Shown: positions 1-8,817, counted from the stretch's first letter. The stretch: 43,663 nt of DNA from a bacterium (GCA_030149525.1 JASBRJ010000188.1:1-43663), one strand, 5' to 3'. Notes: generated from the letters alone by a model not told the origin. Program-made: numbers and translations.

Positions 1-449
1 ACCGTCTTGTGGTAGAACGTGTTGTTGTCCTTGAGGTAAAAATAGTATTCGATACAGTCGAGTTTATCGATCACTTCAGCGCGATGGCCGGTCTCCTCTA
101 GAATCTCTCGAACAGCCGTCTCTTCCAGGCTTTCGTTCTCATCGACTCGACCTTTGGGGAAGGCCCAAACTCGCCCCCCCTTTTTGGAGACGAGGCAGAT
201 CTGAGCCCGGTTGCCTTTTTTGCGAACCAACAGCCCTCCGGCGGAACGCTGCTCAGCTTTCTTGGCACCGAAGACGCCACTCTTGGCATCACCGCCACCG
301 CCCAGGAATCGCTTAGGACCCCCGCTCTCCGAGGGGCGCTTTGCCGAGCCTCCCAGAAATTTTCCCGGTCTGGTTTCGGGTCCACCGCCGCCCAGAAAGC
401 GGCGCTGATGCTCCTTGCCGTCGTCACTCGCCAAAGTCGAGATCCTCAT
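1..449 (-). CDS. Nudix hydrolase, C-terminus beyond the window
   Basis: The minus-strand frame is open from ATG 449 to the window edge (149 residues visible). It contains a complete Nudix box at residues 100-122: G100, E106, then R114-E115-I-L-E118-E119-T-G121, matching GX5EX7REUXEEXGU. Nudix enzymes hydrolyse nucleoside diphosphates linked to another group; the fold start 'SAGGLLV' and lack of other domains resemble Ap4A-hydrolase or MutT-like members, but the substrate is unknown. Residues 1-68 form an unusual basic, glycine-rich extension with three (R/K)FLGG motifs at about 17, 30 and 47. The start lies inside the end of the upstream gene (26-bp overlap) with AGGAG only 1 nt before the ATG; an in-frame TTG at 434 is an alternative. 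Same-strand partner of the glycosidase-like gene. Confidence 0.85.
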   Translation of the reverse strand, partial: MRISTLASDDGKEHQRRFLGGGGPETRPGKFLGGSAKRPSESGGPKRFLGGGGDAKSGVFGAKKAEQRSAGGLLVRKKGNRAQICLVSKKGGRVWAFPKGRVDENESLEETAVREILEETGHRAEVIDKLDCIEYYFYLKDNNTFYHKT

Positions 450-1947
450 TCTCCTGACGAGGGCTCTTCACGTCCCGAGCGAGGCTCAGGTCGAAAAAGA
501 CCCATCCTTTGGGCTTCACGCTACCGTCTCGAGTATAGCGAAGACGAGAAATTCCCGGATAAACTTGAATCGGACGTTCCGGTCGGGCCTGGTCCGCCAG
601 TTCCTGATACTGGTCGGTGAGAGTGCGGATAATGTAGGGATGGTACTCGTACATCATGGGAACCACGAAGTCCACGGGCCAATTGAGCCAGGCTTGAGCG
701 CAATAATCGTAGCCGGAGGTGCGAAATTTCCCCTGATCTCGGTCGCGATAGTAGAGGGGGACCACCGCGGCCGAGGTTTGGAGTTTTCGGGGGAGCTTTT
801 GGCAGATCTCCGTGACCAGGCTGGTCACCGCTTGTTGACGGCGTTCCAGGGTGCTCGTGAGCAAACGGTACTGTTGCATTTCGCTACTGTCGGAGGCGCT
901 GAAGTAGCGATATTTACCGTCTTGGACTCCAGTCTCTGAAGACAGACCCTGGCCGTCTACGGGGTATCGAACATGGTCGAAGTGAATCCCCGCGAGTCCA
1001 GGGTGATGTTCGGCGATGTTTGTGATGGCTTGGGTGAGGAGTCGTCGGACTTCCGGATTCTCGGGGTCGACGTAGATGGAGCGCAAGTGAGTGCCGCGAG
1101 GGGCGGGAAACGGATCGTCGTCGGCGGAGGCCAGCAGAAGAAAGTCGGGTCGTTCTCCTCCGGCTTTGATAAGCGCGGAGATGAGAGCACCGATAGGGTG
1201 ACCGTCGGATTCGATTCCGTACCCTTTGAGGAGAGCTTCTAGTTGAACCGTATCGCAGCCGTTTCGAAAAAGAGAGGAGGCCTCTTTGAGCGCTTTAAGC
1301 GGAAGCTCTCCGTTGAGTTCTTTCTCTACCAAGCTCTCATACCCGGGACGGGCGTCGACGCCCTGGGTGAAGGAGAGGCGCTCCGCCTGAGCTTCGAGAT
1401 AGCGGTGCATCAGGCGGCCCCACAGACTTGGACCGTTGTGCCAACCCAGCATGACGTCGTTATTGTCCATGCGCCAGTAAAACATGTGAACCCAAGCGTG
1501 GACCTCAATGCCGGCCGCTTGACCTTCTTCGATGAAGATCTGCAAAGGGTCCAGGACCGTGTCGAACTGAACCGTGTAGTTCCAAAGAAGATGGGGATAA
1601 ACGGGATGAGTCGGTTGCTCCGGGTGGTAGGCGACGACCCGAGCTTCGCTGTTTCGCGCCGGTTGTTCGATGGTCGGACAGATCCCGTAGCCCCGGAGAA
1701 AAGTCTCCAAGAAAACACTGGTGACGTTCTGCTTTTTTAGCCGGTCAAAGACATCTCTTGCCACCCCACGCACTTCACTCTCCGTGTACCGGCGGGTTCC
1801 TGGGAAAAACCAGTCCGGCGACAGCCAGACTCCGGACATTTCCTGCGCGGCGCTGGGAAGAGCGAGCAGAACAAGCAAACAAAGTGCTCTTAGTAGGCAT
1901 ATCGGGGAGACCCTGGAAGTGGCAGATATCACGGATTTTGCGTTCAA
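424..1947 (-). CDS. Secreted GHL10 / DUF187 glycoside-hydrolase-like protein
   Basis: A 507-residue protein with an N-terminal hydrophobic signal segment (about residues 17-34, ending ALPSAAQ), then a GHL10-type (DUF187, YngK-like) TIM-barrel: 'SGVWL' near the mature start, 'AGIEVHAWVHMFYW' in the first third, and 'GIHFDHVRYP' and 'DFVVPMMYEY' further on. These are typical of this glycoside-hydrolase-like family. It probably acts on extracellular or envelope polysaccharide; the substrate is not known. Length is normal for the family. The start is TTG 1947; in-frame GTG 1932 also leaves a full signal peptide, and neither has a strong Shine-Dalgarno. It is divergent from the pilin cluster, and its 3' end overlaps the Nudix start, suggesting co-transcription. 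Confidence 0.8.
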   Translation of the reverse strand: MNAKSVISATSRVSPICLLRALCLLVLLALPSAAQEMSGVWLSPDWFFPGTRRYTESEVRGVARDVFDRLKKQNVTSVFLETFLRGYGICPTIEQPARNSEARVVAYHPEQPTHPVYPHLLWNYTVQFDTVLDPLQIFIEEGQAAGIEVHAWVHMFYWRMDNNDVMLGWHNGPSLWGRLMHRYLEAQAERLSFTQGVDARPGYESLVEKELNGELPLKALKEASSLFRNGCDTVQLEALLKGYGIESDGHPIGALISALIKAGGERPDFLLLASADDDPFPAPRGTHLRSIYVDPENPEVRRLLTQAITNIAEHHPGLAGIHFDHVRYPVDGQGLSSETGVQDGKYRYFSASDSSEMQQYRLLTSTLERRQQAVTSLVTEICQKLPRKLQTSAAVVPLYYRDRDQGKFRTSGYDYCAQAWLNWPVDFVVPMMYEYHPYIIRTLTDQYQELADQARPERPIQVYPGISRLRYTRDGSVKPKGWVFFDLSLARDVKSPRQENEDLDFGE

Positions 1948-1977
1948 GAACGCCCATGCGATCCCTTCGTCATCCGG

Positions 1978-2007
1978 TTGGGCACGGGCCGTCTATTTTG
2001 ATATACT
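1978..2007 (+). promoter_or_regulatory. Sigma-70-like promoter of the first minor-pilin cluster
   Basis: TTGGGC (1978-1983), an 18-nt spacer and TATACT (2002-2007), with an extended -10 TG directly upstream (TGaTATACT). Transcription would start near 2014, about 7 nt before ATG 2021. No Shine-Dalgarno precedes that ATG, so the message would be nearly leaderless. Called from sequence pattern only. Confidence 0.5.
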
Positions 2008-2020
2008 TTGAGCTATCGTT

Positions 2021-2554
2021 ATGAGTTTTAGAGTCGGAGTCAAACCTTCGAGAAGAGAGCGACGCCTCCAGGGCGTAGCCCACAAAACACGGGGGTTGAC
2101 GCTTCTTGAGACTATGCTGGCTCTGATCATGTTGAGTCTGCTCATCGTGGGTGTTCTCGGACTGCTGGGCAGTCTGTTGGTGGCCAGTACCAAGTCCACA
2201 GATACGACCGCGGGAACCTTCGTGGCCCAATACCTCTTTGACAGAGCGAGTGAGACCGGTCCTCCCGACCCAGCGGGGGGAGTGATCGAAGATACGGAGC
2301 AGTTGCATTCCCACGAAGAGGAGCAACCCGTAAACTATCGGTATCGAATGGAATGGACAAAGGTCGGTGAAGCCTCGTCCTACTACGTGGGAACCAAAAA
2401 AGAGCGGAGCCAATTTGGGCCGGACTTGTGGCATGTAAAGGTGACAGTATGGTGGATGGTCGAAAACCCTGAGGACGGACGTGCTGAAGGGGGAGGTCGA
2501 AGAACGATAACTATGGAGCGATTGATATCGTTTGAGCCTCCAAAGGTGGAATGA
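2021..2554 (+). CDS. Prepilin-type minor pseudopilin, PilV/GspI-like
   Basis: A 177-residue protein with a type III prepilin signal: a long basic leader (residues 1-28) ending in G, then L-T-L-L-E and a hydrophobic helix (about residues 29-51), the E at mature position 5 being the standard assembly residue. Prepilin peptidase would cut after the G. The remainder is a small globular region without recognised motifs. It is first in a PilV-PilW-PilX order with two further genes, overlapping the next gene by 4 nt (ATGA). Known role of such proteins: priming or capping type IV pili or type II secretion pseudopili in the inner membrane. The leader is longer than the usual 6-20 residues. Confidence 0.85.
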   Translation: MSFRVGVKPSRRERRLQGVAHKTRGLTLLETMLALIMLSLLIVGVLGLLGSLLVASTKSTDTTAGTFVAQYLFDRASETGPPDPAGGVIEDTEQLHSHEEEQPVNYRYRMEWTKVGEASSYYVGTKKERSQFGPDLWHVKVTVWWMVENPEDGRAEGGGRRTITMERLISFEPPKVE

Positions 2555-3291
2555 CCTTTCGACGAGAGACTTACCGTAGAACCGGCAGACTGAGCACTCA
2601 CCCTGTCGGACGCCGAGATCGGGGCTTCACTTTAACGGAGGCCCTGGTTACAATTCTGGTGTTTTCTTTTTTTCTGGGCGTCCTGTTCTTCACGATCTCC
2701 TACGGATTTCGAACGTTTTCAGTAGCGGTGGCCAGGTCCGATGTGACAACGGAGGCCCGTCGGTTGATGCTTTTCATGGAGAACGAGCTTCGAAGTTCGG
2801 CCTATTTTTCCATCAAGACTGTGAAGCGAACCGTGGGAGGATCGCTTGCTAGAGACGGTCTCTGTTTTGTCTCGCTTCTCGATTGGTCGCGGCCGGACGC
2901 TTACAACGCCACCGAAGGTCGGCCTGACTGGGACCGTTATCTCATCTATTACGCAACCAAGGAGACACCTTCGGGAAGTTTGGTGCGCACGGCTATCAAT
3001 CCGCAATCGGCTTTGGACGTGGGCTCGTTCCCCTATCCCCCTTTTGCCGACAAACCGTTCGACTACATGCTAGACGATCCGCTTCAATATAAAGGGAGTG
3101 ATCTCGCCAATACAAGAATCCTGGCCTCCAAGGTGAAATCTTTTTCGGTCAGCACGGTGGCCACGAGTTCGGAGGTAGACGTGAGAACGATTCTACGCCA
3201 GAACGGGATCATGACACGGCGAGGAGACGGAAATCGCGAAGGCGGCACTTTTGAGTTACACTATAGAGTACATCCACAAAATACAAACTGA
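2551..3291 (+). CDS. Prepilin-type minor pseudopilin, PilW/GspJ-like
   Basis: A 246-residue protein. A basic leader ends 'RDRG', followed by F-T-L-T-E (mature Glu5) and a hydrophobic helix at about residues 26-47, giving a clear prepilin cleavage site. After the helix comes 'TTEARRLMLFMENELRSSAYF', the typical amphipathic continuation of PilW/GspJ-like proteins, then a beta-rich globular domain. Translation is coupled by ATGA overlap to the PilV-like gene, and the PilX-like gene follows 11 nt downstream. It probably forms part of a pilus or pseudopilus tip complex. The equivalent gene in the second cluster is at 40350. Confidence 0.85.
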   Translation: MTFRRETYRRTGRLSTHPVGRRDRGFTLTEALVTILVFSFFLGVLFFTISYGFRTFSVAVARSDVTTEARRLMLFMENELRSSAYFSIKTVKRTVGGSLARDGLCFVSLLDWSRPDAYNATEGRPDWDRYLIYYATKETPSGSLVRTAINPQSALDVGSFPYPPFADKPFDYMLDDPLQYKGSDLANTRILASKVKSFSVSTVATSSEVDVRTILRQNGIMTRRGDGNREGGTFELHYRVHPQNTN

Positions 3292-3302
3292 GGTTCAGAA
3301 TT

Positions 3303-5672
3303 TTGGCGTCCAATAATCAAGGCAAAGCTAGAAGTCGCAGGGGGATCGCTCTCATCAGTGTGCTCTCGGTTTCCGTCATCCTGCTCGCCATGGCGGGGGC
3401 GTTTTTTGCAGCGCACAAAACCGATCTGGTGCTCATGGGTACGTCTCAGAATCTTGAGAAGACGAAGAACGCTGCCCTATCGGCATCGGAGTATTTCCTC
3501 TACAAACTTCAAAACGATCAGAGGTTCGGGAGCATAGCGTTTCGAGAGGATCTCGTTGAACATGAGACCTTCCCTCCCGGCTCAAGTGAGCCGCTTCTTG
3601 AGATAGATCTCATCGGCGAGGACAACGATGTCAAGAAGAACGTGATCAAAGGGGAGATGCCCTCCACCGGACTCACCTTCGAGGCCCGTCTGGTCAATAA
3701 CCTGAATGCGACCAGCCCTTACGGCGACGCCCCTCCTCGCACGGCCAGGGTATGGATCACGGCCAGGCGCGGCGCTGTGGTCAGGAGAATGGATTTTATC
3801 CTCAAACGAAGTCCCATAGCCTCAGCTTCCATGCTGAGCGGCGGCGATATCCATGTTCAACTGACAAATTCTGAGAACGGTCACTGGTGGCTGGGGGGGC
3901 GTCAGCCGTCCGGCAACGCTGTTCGTGCTAATGGAACAATTTATGGCCCGGAGGTGCTGAGCCCGACAGGAAGAGCTGTTCTGTTTGAACCTCCGGAAGG
4001 TCTGGCCACTAAGATCAAGCCCCCTTACGGTGTCATTCAGGGCAAAAGGCTGAAGATGCAACTGGACGGCGTTTCCGACTTTCTCAAACCCGGTGATGAA
4101 GAACTCTTGAAAGCCGAGGAGAACATAAAAGGCGTTCTCAGTCCCGGTAGTTCGGAACTCAAGATTCCGGAATTAGACAGCGACGATCTCTCCTCTCCCT
4201 CCACGCGCTTTGAGCTACCGGCAGGCAAAGTGAGCTTCCGTACCGTCACCACCGGCAACAAGGTGGTCCACGAGCTGCTCGAAGATGGAAAAGTGAAGGC
4301 CCGTTACGACGGTTTGAATCGTAACGACCGATTCTACACCTGGAACGACAGCCAAAGTCTGGCGGTAGCGACTTTCGACTTGGAAAACCGGGTCATGTCG
4401 GTCAGGGAGAACGTCGAACTGCAAGCCCCCCGCGGCGTTTCTTTTGAACTGGCCGCTGAAGACGAATCCGGCGCCAGTACCGGCAATCAGCCGACCCTCG
4501 TCCTAGGGAGCGAAGCGGTCGGTGCCAGTTTGAAAGCGACCGGGATCAACATCGAAGGCTCGGTAGGCGGCATGGGAGCGCTCAAGGCTGGAAAGGGCGA
4601 CCTGAAGATTCGAGCCAAGAGCACCCTTTCCACGACGCCTGACTTCGGCATTGCACTCCATTCAGAGCGAGATGTAATTCTTTCTAAGCCCGCCCAGTCG
4701 AATCAAGACGGTATTCCAACCGATTGGGACGCTTTTTCCAAGGCCTACAAGAAGCATTCCATTCCAGGAGTCGATAATTGGGCCCAACAAGACGACGCGA
4801 AAAAGTCGGAAATCGCGGCCCAGTTTTCCTCTGTAAAATTGTACTCGCCCGGAGAGACCAATCTGGGCTCCGACCCCATTTGGCTTAGTCTTACCAAGGA
4901 TTATCCAGCGGACCAGGCCGCCAAGAAGGCCTATCTTGAGTGGATGCGCCAAGAAGTTCCGGAGGTGACACGCGAGGTGCCCTTAGAGCCCGGGGACCCG
5001 GGCTACGAACCGCCCGTCGATCCTGCGCCGCCTGTGGACCCGGTCGATCCCGCGGATCCGATTGACCCCGCCGATCCTAGCCTGCCAGTGGACCCGGCTG
5101 ATCCGCCTCCGCCCCCGCCGCCTCCAAAGACGAAGACGGTTGTGGATCAACCCTACGTTCCACCCGGTCCCGGAATCAATGTGGAAAACTACGTGCGGCT
5201 CCGAGAGTATCTCAAGACCCTCAAAGCGAACAAGCCCGATCCCAGCTGGCTTGGGTCCAGTGAGCCGGATATACAACTGGCTCGTCGTAACGACGTCAAG
5301 GCGATGATTCGTAACCAGCTATCAAGTTTTCAGTTGGCCGCCGGCCAGACCACCATTGAAAACAACGGTCATGTGACCCTCAAGTGGAACAAGTTGGGCC
5401 AGTACTTCACTGGACAGAACCCTTTCCTCACGGGCTTTAGCCCGGACATGAAGTTCAGGGGCCTGATCTACGCCGGCGGGCGATTCTCATTCGACACTCA
5501 GAAGCAGGGAATTGAACTCGAAGGAGCCCTCATAGCAGGCGATGACATGAGTATCACTAACGCCACCGGTGCCCGATTTATCTATAACTCGGAGCTTCTG
5601 GAGAATCTCTTCTCCACGAACGAGGGTGACTATAGTGCCAAACTTGAAAAAGCCTTCTGGGCCTACTACTAG
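3303..5672 (+). CDS. Large PilX-like pilus assembly protein with Pro/Asp linker
   Basis: A 789-residue protein beginning with a short basic stretch then one transmembrane helix (about residues 15-35, 'GIALISVLSVSVILLAMAG') followed by a coiled 'TKNAALSASEYFLYKLQND' segment, the N-terminal pattern of PilX/GspK-like minor pilins. The extracellular part is far larger than canonical PilX. A low-complexity linker of DP, DPADP and poly-Pro lies at about residues 565-610, and the C-terminal region ('GLIYAGGRFSFD', 'GALIAGDDMSI') resembles the repetitive beta-type end seen in the second cluster's PilX-like protein. Start is TTG 3303, 11 nt after the PilW-like stop. Its 3' end overlaps ispF by 38 nt. 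Function as a surface or tip adhesin-like pilin is inference. Confidence 0.75.
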   Translation: MASNNQGKARSRRGIALISVLSVSVILLAMAGAFFAAHKTDLVLMGTSQNLEKTKNAALSASEYFLYKLQNDQRFGSIAFREDLVEHETFPPGSSEPLLEIDLIGEDNDVKKNVIKGEMPSTGLTFEARLVNNLNATSPYGDAPPRTARVWITARRGAVVRRMDFILKRSPIASASMLSGGDIHVQLTNSENGHWWLGGRQPSGNAVRANGTIYGPEVLSPTGRAVLFEPPEGLATKIKPPYGVIQGKRLKMQLDGVSDFLKPGDEELLKAEENIKGVLSPGSSELKIPELDSDDLSSPSTRFELPAGKVSFRTVTTGNKVVHELLEDGKVKARYDGLNRNDRFYTWNDSQSLAVATFDLENRVMSVRENVELQAPRGVSFELAAEDESGASTGNQPTLVLGSEAVGASLKATGINIEGSVGGMGALKAGKGDLKIRAKSTLSTTPDFGIALHSERDVILSKPAQSNQDGIPTDWDAFSKAYKKHSIPGVDNWAQQDDAKKSEIAAQFSSVKLYSPGETNLGSDPIWLSLTKDYPADQAAKKAYLEWMRQEVPEVTREVPLEPGDPGYEPPVDPAPPVDPVDPADPIDPADPSLPVDPADPPPPPPPPKTKTVVDQPYVPPGPGINVENYVRLREYLKTLKANKPDPSWLGSSEPDIQLARRNDVKAMIRNQLSSFQLAAGQTTIENNGHVTLKWNKLGQYFTGQNPFLTGFSPDMKFRGLIYAGGRFSFDTQKQGIELEGALIAGDDMSITNATGARFIYNSELLENLFSTNEGDYSAKLEKAFWAYY
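5010..5133 (+). repeat. Pro/Asp low-complexity linker repeat inside PilX-like gene
   Basis: Degenerate tandem coding repeat specifying DP, VDP and DPADP units followed by eight prolines. The DNA repeats variants of GTCGATCC and CCGATC in frame. It probably encodes an extended flexible stalk between the membrane-proximal and distal parts of the protein. Confidence 0.6.
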
Positions 5673-6207
5673 CGAAGAGCCGCTTTCTCGACAGGATGTT
5701 CTCCAACTGATTCGGGAGAACACTCAGTTCAGAACAGGCATCGGCTATGATGTCCATCGTTTTGCTAAGGAGCGCAAGTTGATTCTGGGCGGAATAGAGA
5801 TCCCTTACGAATTCGGCCTGCTCGGTCATTCGGATGCCGATGTGATCACCCACGCCGCCATGGACGCGGCTTTGGGAGCTGCCGGCTGTTCGGATATCGG
5901 GACCTATTTTCCCGATACAGACGAGCGATTCAAGGGAGCTGATTCTATTGAGTTGGCCCGACAGGTTCAGGGAATTCTGGCCGAAGCCGGATTTCAACTG
6001 GAAGGGCTTGATATCATGGTGGTGGCTGAAGCGCCCAAGATGAAGCCCCACTTCCCGGCGATGAAAGAACGACTGTGCGACGCGTTCGGCTTGCCCTTAG
6101 AGCAACTCGGGCTGAAAGCGACCACCAACGAAAAGATGGGTTGGGTAGGCCGTGGCGAGGGTATCGCTTGTCTTGCCAGCGCCCTGGTTCGAAAGCTTCC
6201 CGGTTAG
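5635..6207 (+). CDS. ispF: 2-C-methyl-D-erythritol 2,4-cyclodiphosphate synthase
   Basis: IspF converts CDP-methylerythritol 2-phosphate to the 2,4-cyclodiphosphate in the MEP isoprenoid pathway, in the cytosol. The signature 'GIGYDVHRF' gives zinc ligands D39 and H41; 'HSDADVITHAAMDAALGAA' gives the third ligand H73; 'DTDERFKGADS' and the C-terminal 'KATTNEKMGWVGRGEGIA' are diagnostic. I start at GTG 5635, preceded by GAGGG at suitable spacing; TTG 5644 is possible. No ATG occurs before the conserved domain, so the protein carries a roughly 32-residue N-terminal extension compared with the usual ~157-residue enzyme. The start lies inside the PilX-like gene (38-nt overlap), an odd housekeeping/pilus pairing. 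No other MEP gene is in the window. Confidence 0.95.
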   Translation: MPNLKKPSGPTTSEEPLSRQDVLQLIRENTQFRTGIGYDVHRFAKERKLILGGIEIPYEFGLLGHSDADVITHAAMDAALGAAGCSDIGTYFPDTDERFKGADSIELARQVQGILAEAGFQLEGLDIMVVAEAPKMKPHFPAMKERLCDAFGLPLEQLGLKATTNEKMGWVGRGEGIACLASALVRKLPG

Positions 6208-6282
6208 TGCTTGAAGGGATTTCAGAGCTTCGCAGCCTAAGTCCCCTCAAGCAACACACGAACGTCTATCTGGAGGAAAATT

Positions 6283-6972
6283 ATGAAATTTCATTATCAC
6301 GGACATTCCGTCCTAGCCTGTTCCACCGACAAACACACGGTTCTTTTCGACCCCTTCTTTACCGGCAACCCCAGCAACGGTGACGTACCCGCCGATCTTA
6401 AGCCCGATACCATCATTCTCACTCATGGACACGAGGATCACGTGGGGGACACGGAGACTATCGCTAAATCCAGCGGTGCCAAGGTTGTGGCCGTCTATGA
6501 GTTGGCCAATTTTTTGGGCACAAAAGACCTGGAAACCGTACCCTGCGGACTGGGTGGGCGAGTCAATCACGACTGGGGTTGGAGCAAATTTGTTCCCGCT
6601 TTCCACTCCTCCTCATACGAAGGCAAGTATATGGGCATGCCCGCCGGAGTCGTTATCGATTTCGGAGGTGTGCGGATTTATAATACCGGCGATACCTGCG
6701 TTTTTGGCGACATGGCTCTCATCGCTGAGATGTACAAGCCGGAAGTTATGATTCTGCCCGTGGGTGGTCATTTCACCATGGACGCTTTCGAAGCCAAGAA
6801 AGCTATTGAGTTAGTGAAGCCTAAAGTGGTCATCCCTGTGCACTACAACACCTGGCCGCCACTTGAGATGGACGTCCAGAAGTTCAAGAGAGAGGTTGAG
6901 TCGGAGCTTCAAGCACGGGTCGAAGTTTTGGCCGTAGGAGAAACTTTTGAATTGGTAGCCGGTCAAGTCTAA
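6283..6972 (+). CDS. UPF0173 metal-dependent hydrolase (metallo-beta-lactamase fold)
   Basis: A 229-residue single-domain protein with the full metallo-beta-lactamase signature: H48-x-H50-x-D52-H53 in 'THGHEDH', a later 'NTGDTCVFGDM' metal Asp, and 'PVHYNTWPP' near the end. The pattern 'MKFHYHGHSVL...DPFFTGNP' is typical of the UPF0173 (YtkL-like) family. These are binuclear metal hydrolases related to UlaG; the substrate is unsettled. Strong Shine-Dalgarno GGAGG with 6 nt to ATG 6283. It stands between ispF and the phosphodiester-glycosidase gene, all on the plus strand, with a 75-nt upstream gap. Confidence 0.92.
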   Translation: MKFHYHGHSVLACSTDKHTVLFDPFFTGNPSNGDVPADLKPDTIILTHGHEDHVGDTETIAKSSGAKVVAVYELANFLGTKDLETVPCGLGGRVNHDWGWSKFVPAFHSSSYEGKYMGMPAGVVIDFGGVRIYNTGDTCVFGDMALIAEMYKPEVMILPVGGHFTMDAFEAKKAIELVKPKVVIPVHYNTWPPLEMDVQKFKREVESELQARVEVLAVGETFELVAGQV

Positions 6973-7032
6973 AGACATGACATTCGCGCTACCGCATCTT
7001 TTTGGAGAGAGCGGTGGCGCGCCCTTTGCCCC

Positions 7033-8811
7033 ATGAAGCATCCTCACCAAAAAATAATGGGAGTTCTTCTCCTAACGCTTTTCTTTGTCTCTACTCTCCC
7101 TTCGCTGGGAGCCGAGGGATCGTTCTCGGTCGAGCATGTCAGCGCTCGGGTGGACAAGAATACGCTGCGCCTCGTGCTCCGAACGGCTCAGCCCGATCCT
7201 ACCGTGTCGGCCTATTTTTTGTCGGCTCCGGATCGTCTGGTCATCGACATCGCGGACTCCAAAGGTTCGCTCAAACTCGGTCGCAAACCGGCTACCAAAA
7301 TGGTCCGAAGCTGGGCTGTGAAGAGAAGTGGTCTGAACCGAACCAGCCTGGTTTTAGGCTTGCGCTACCGTCCGCCTAACTCCCACATAGGATTAGACGT
7401 GGTGGGCAATTCCGTGGTGGTGGAAGTGTCCACCGAGCCGGGGCACAAAGACAAGTGGAAGCTCACCGAAGGGGTGACCTGGGTTAGGGAGGACCGCTTT
7501 CTGGCCGGCCGATGGACCCGCACCAATCAACTCCTTTTTGATCCTAAGGACAAAAATGTGGAAGTTTTGGTGGGCCTTGCCAACGAAAAGACCAACGCCC
7601 GTGAAAAGCTCTCCGACATGGTTCGGCGGTACGACGCCCTGGCGGGTATTAACGGTGGTTTCTTTGCCGGAGGGGGGGGAGCCCTGGGACTGGTTTATCG
7701 GGACGGGCGAATGATCGTCCCTCATGTGTCTCGTCGACCTCCTCGTTCCGGTTTTGGGATGACCGAAGACGGCAGGCCTCTCTTTGGTCGTTTGGCCGCC
7801 GCCGGTCCCACCATCAAAGATCTGGACGGAGCCGATTGGTCTCAGGTGAAGCTGGCTCTGGGGGGCGGGCCGCGACTACTCAAGGACGGCACCACAAAGA
7901 TCACCGCCGATTTGGAAGAGTTGGGGCCCAAGGGCAACAACATCACTCGTGTGGCCGCTCGCACCGTGGTGGGAATGACCAAGAGTGGAACACTCCTTTT
8001 CGGGACGGTCACCGGCTTTCATGACAATCACAAAGAAGGGGTCAAATTCGGGCCGCTGGTTCAATGGCTCAAGACCCTGGGAGTTCAGGAGGCGGTCAAT
8101 TTTGACGGCGGCTCCTCCGTGGATATGGTGGTGGGCCCGCATATCGTCTCCGACGGTCCGGCCAATGCCAGCAAGGAAAAGGCTGTGGCCACCGCTTTGT
8201 TGATCAAGGATAAGCGAGAAAGGTTGTTCCCCGAGACGGCCACCTGGGATTTCTCGACCCAGACCTTACCGGCCGACGGCAAGAGTACCGCGACCCTTCG
8301 AGTTCAATTGAAACAGGGGAACGGTCAACCTGTGCCCGACGGCACTCATGTGCACCTCTTCGGTCATGGAGTGAACGTTGACCCGGCGGAGTCAAAGACC
8401 AAGGACGGCCAGGTCGAGGTGAGGATAAAATCCGTTCTCAGGCCAGGGCAAGCGCGAATCACTCTCAACGCCGGACCCCTCACTGAGAAGAGGACTTTCG
8501 TGCTCAAGGCCGGTGGCGTCAAGGACCTCTTGATCGAGGGGGTCGGTGCTCGACCGCTGGACAACGAAAAGTCCATGCAGACAGCGACCGTGAAGGTGCA
8601 GACGGTCGATCAATGGGGTAACGGAGTTCCTAAGCAAGCCATCAAATGTTCCGTCGACGGGACGGAGGCCGTGGCCTTTACCACCGACCATCGGGGAATT
8701 ATGGCGCTGGACGTCGAGGTCTCTCGACAAGGCGGGACGTTCACGGTGAGCCACCCGACCGGCGGCCAACATACCTATCATATTCCAGCTTTCGAATCTC
8801 CGAAGGAGTAG
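7033..8811 (+). CDS. Secreted AMIN-domain / phosphodiester glycosidase (NAGPA-like) protein
   Basis: A 592-residue exported protein. Signal peptide at residues 1-27 (ends SLGAEG); an AMIN-type beta domain at about 30-135 ('LVIDIADSKGSL', 'VVGNSVVVEVS'), which in other proteins binds peptidoglycan; a NAGPA/DUF2233 phosphodiester glycosidase domain at about 195-390 with 'AGINGGFFAGGG', 'LALGGGPRLL', 'RVAARTVVG' and 'AVNFDGGSSVDMVV'; and a C-terminal region (about 400-590) that looks like two invasin-type Ig-like domains. The family removes sugars linked by a phosphodiester, so a wall-glycan or teichoic-acid-like substrate is plausible. ATG 7033 has no Shine-Dalgarno; ATG 7057 is also possible. 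Confidence 0.85.
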   Translation: MKHPHQKIMGVLLLTLFFVSTLPSLGAEGSFSVEHVSARVDKNTLRLVLRTAQPDPTVSAYFLSAPDRLVIDIADSKGSLKLGRKPATKMVRSWAVKRSGLNRTSLVLGLRYRPPNSHIGLDVVGNSVVVEVSTEPGHKDKWKLTEGVTWVREDRFLAGRWTRTNQLLFDPKDKNVEVLVGLANEKTNAREKLSDMVRRYDALAGINGGFFAGGGGALGLVYRDGRMIVPHVSRRPPRSGFGMTEDGRPLFGRLAAAGPTIKDLDGADWSQVKLALGGGPRLLKDGTTKITADLEELGPKGNNITRVAARTVVGMTKSGTLLFGTVTGFHDNHKEGVKFGPLVQWLKTLGVQEAVNFDGGSSVDMVVGPHIVSDGPANASKEKAVATALLIKDKRERLFPETATWDFSTQTLPADGKSTATLRVQLKQGNGQPVPDGTHVHLFGHGVNVDPAESKTKDGQVEVRIKSVLRPGQARITLNAGPLTEKRTFVLKAGGVKDLLIEGVGARPLDNEKSMQTATVKVQTVDQWGNGVPKQAIKCSVDGTEAVAFTTDHRGIMALDVEVSRQGGTFTVSHPTGGQHTYHIPAFESPKE

Positions 8812-8817
8812 GTTTCT

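Noticed and set aside
98-427. 109-residue ORF at the left edge
   Set aside because: It is a shadow frame of the Nudix hydrolase; the real frame runs from 449 to the window edge and has a perfect Nudix box.
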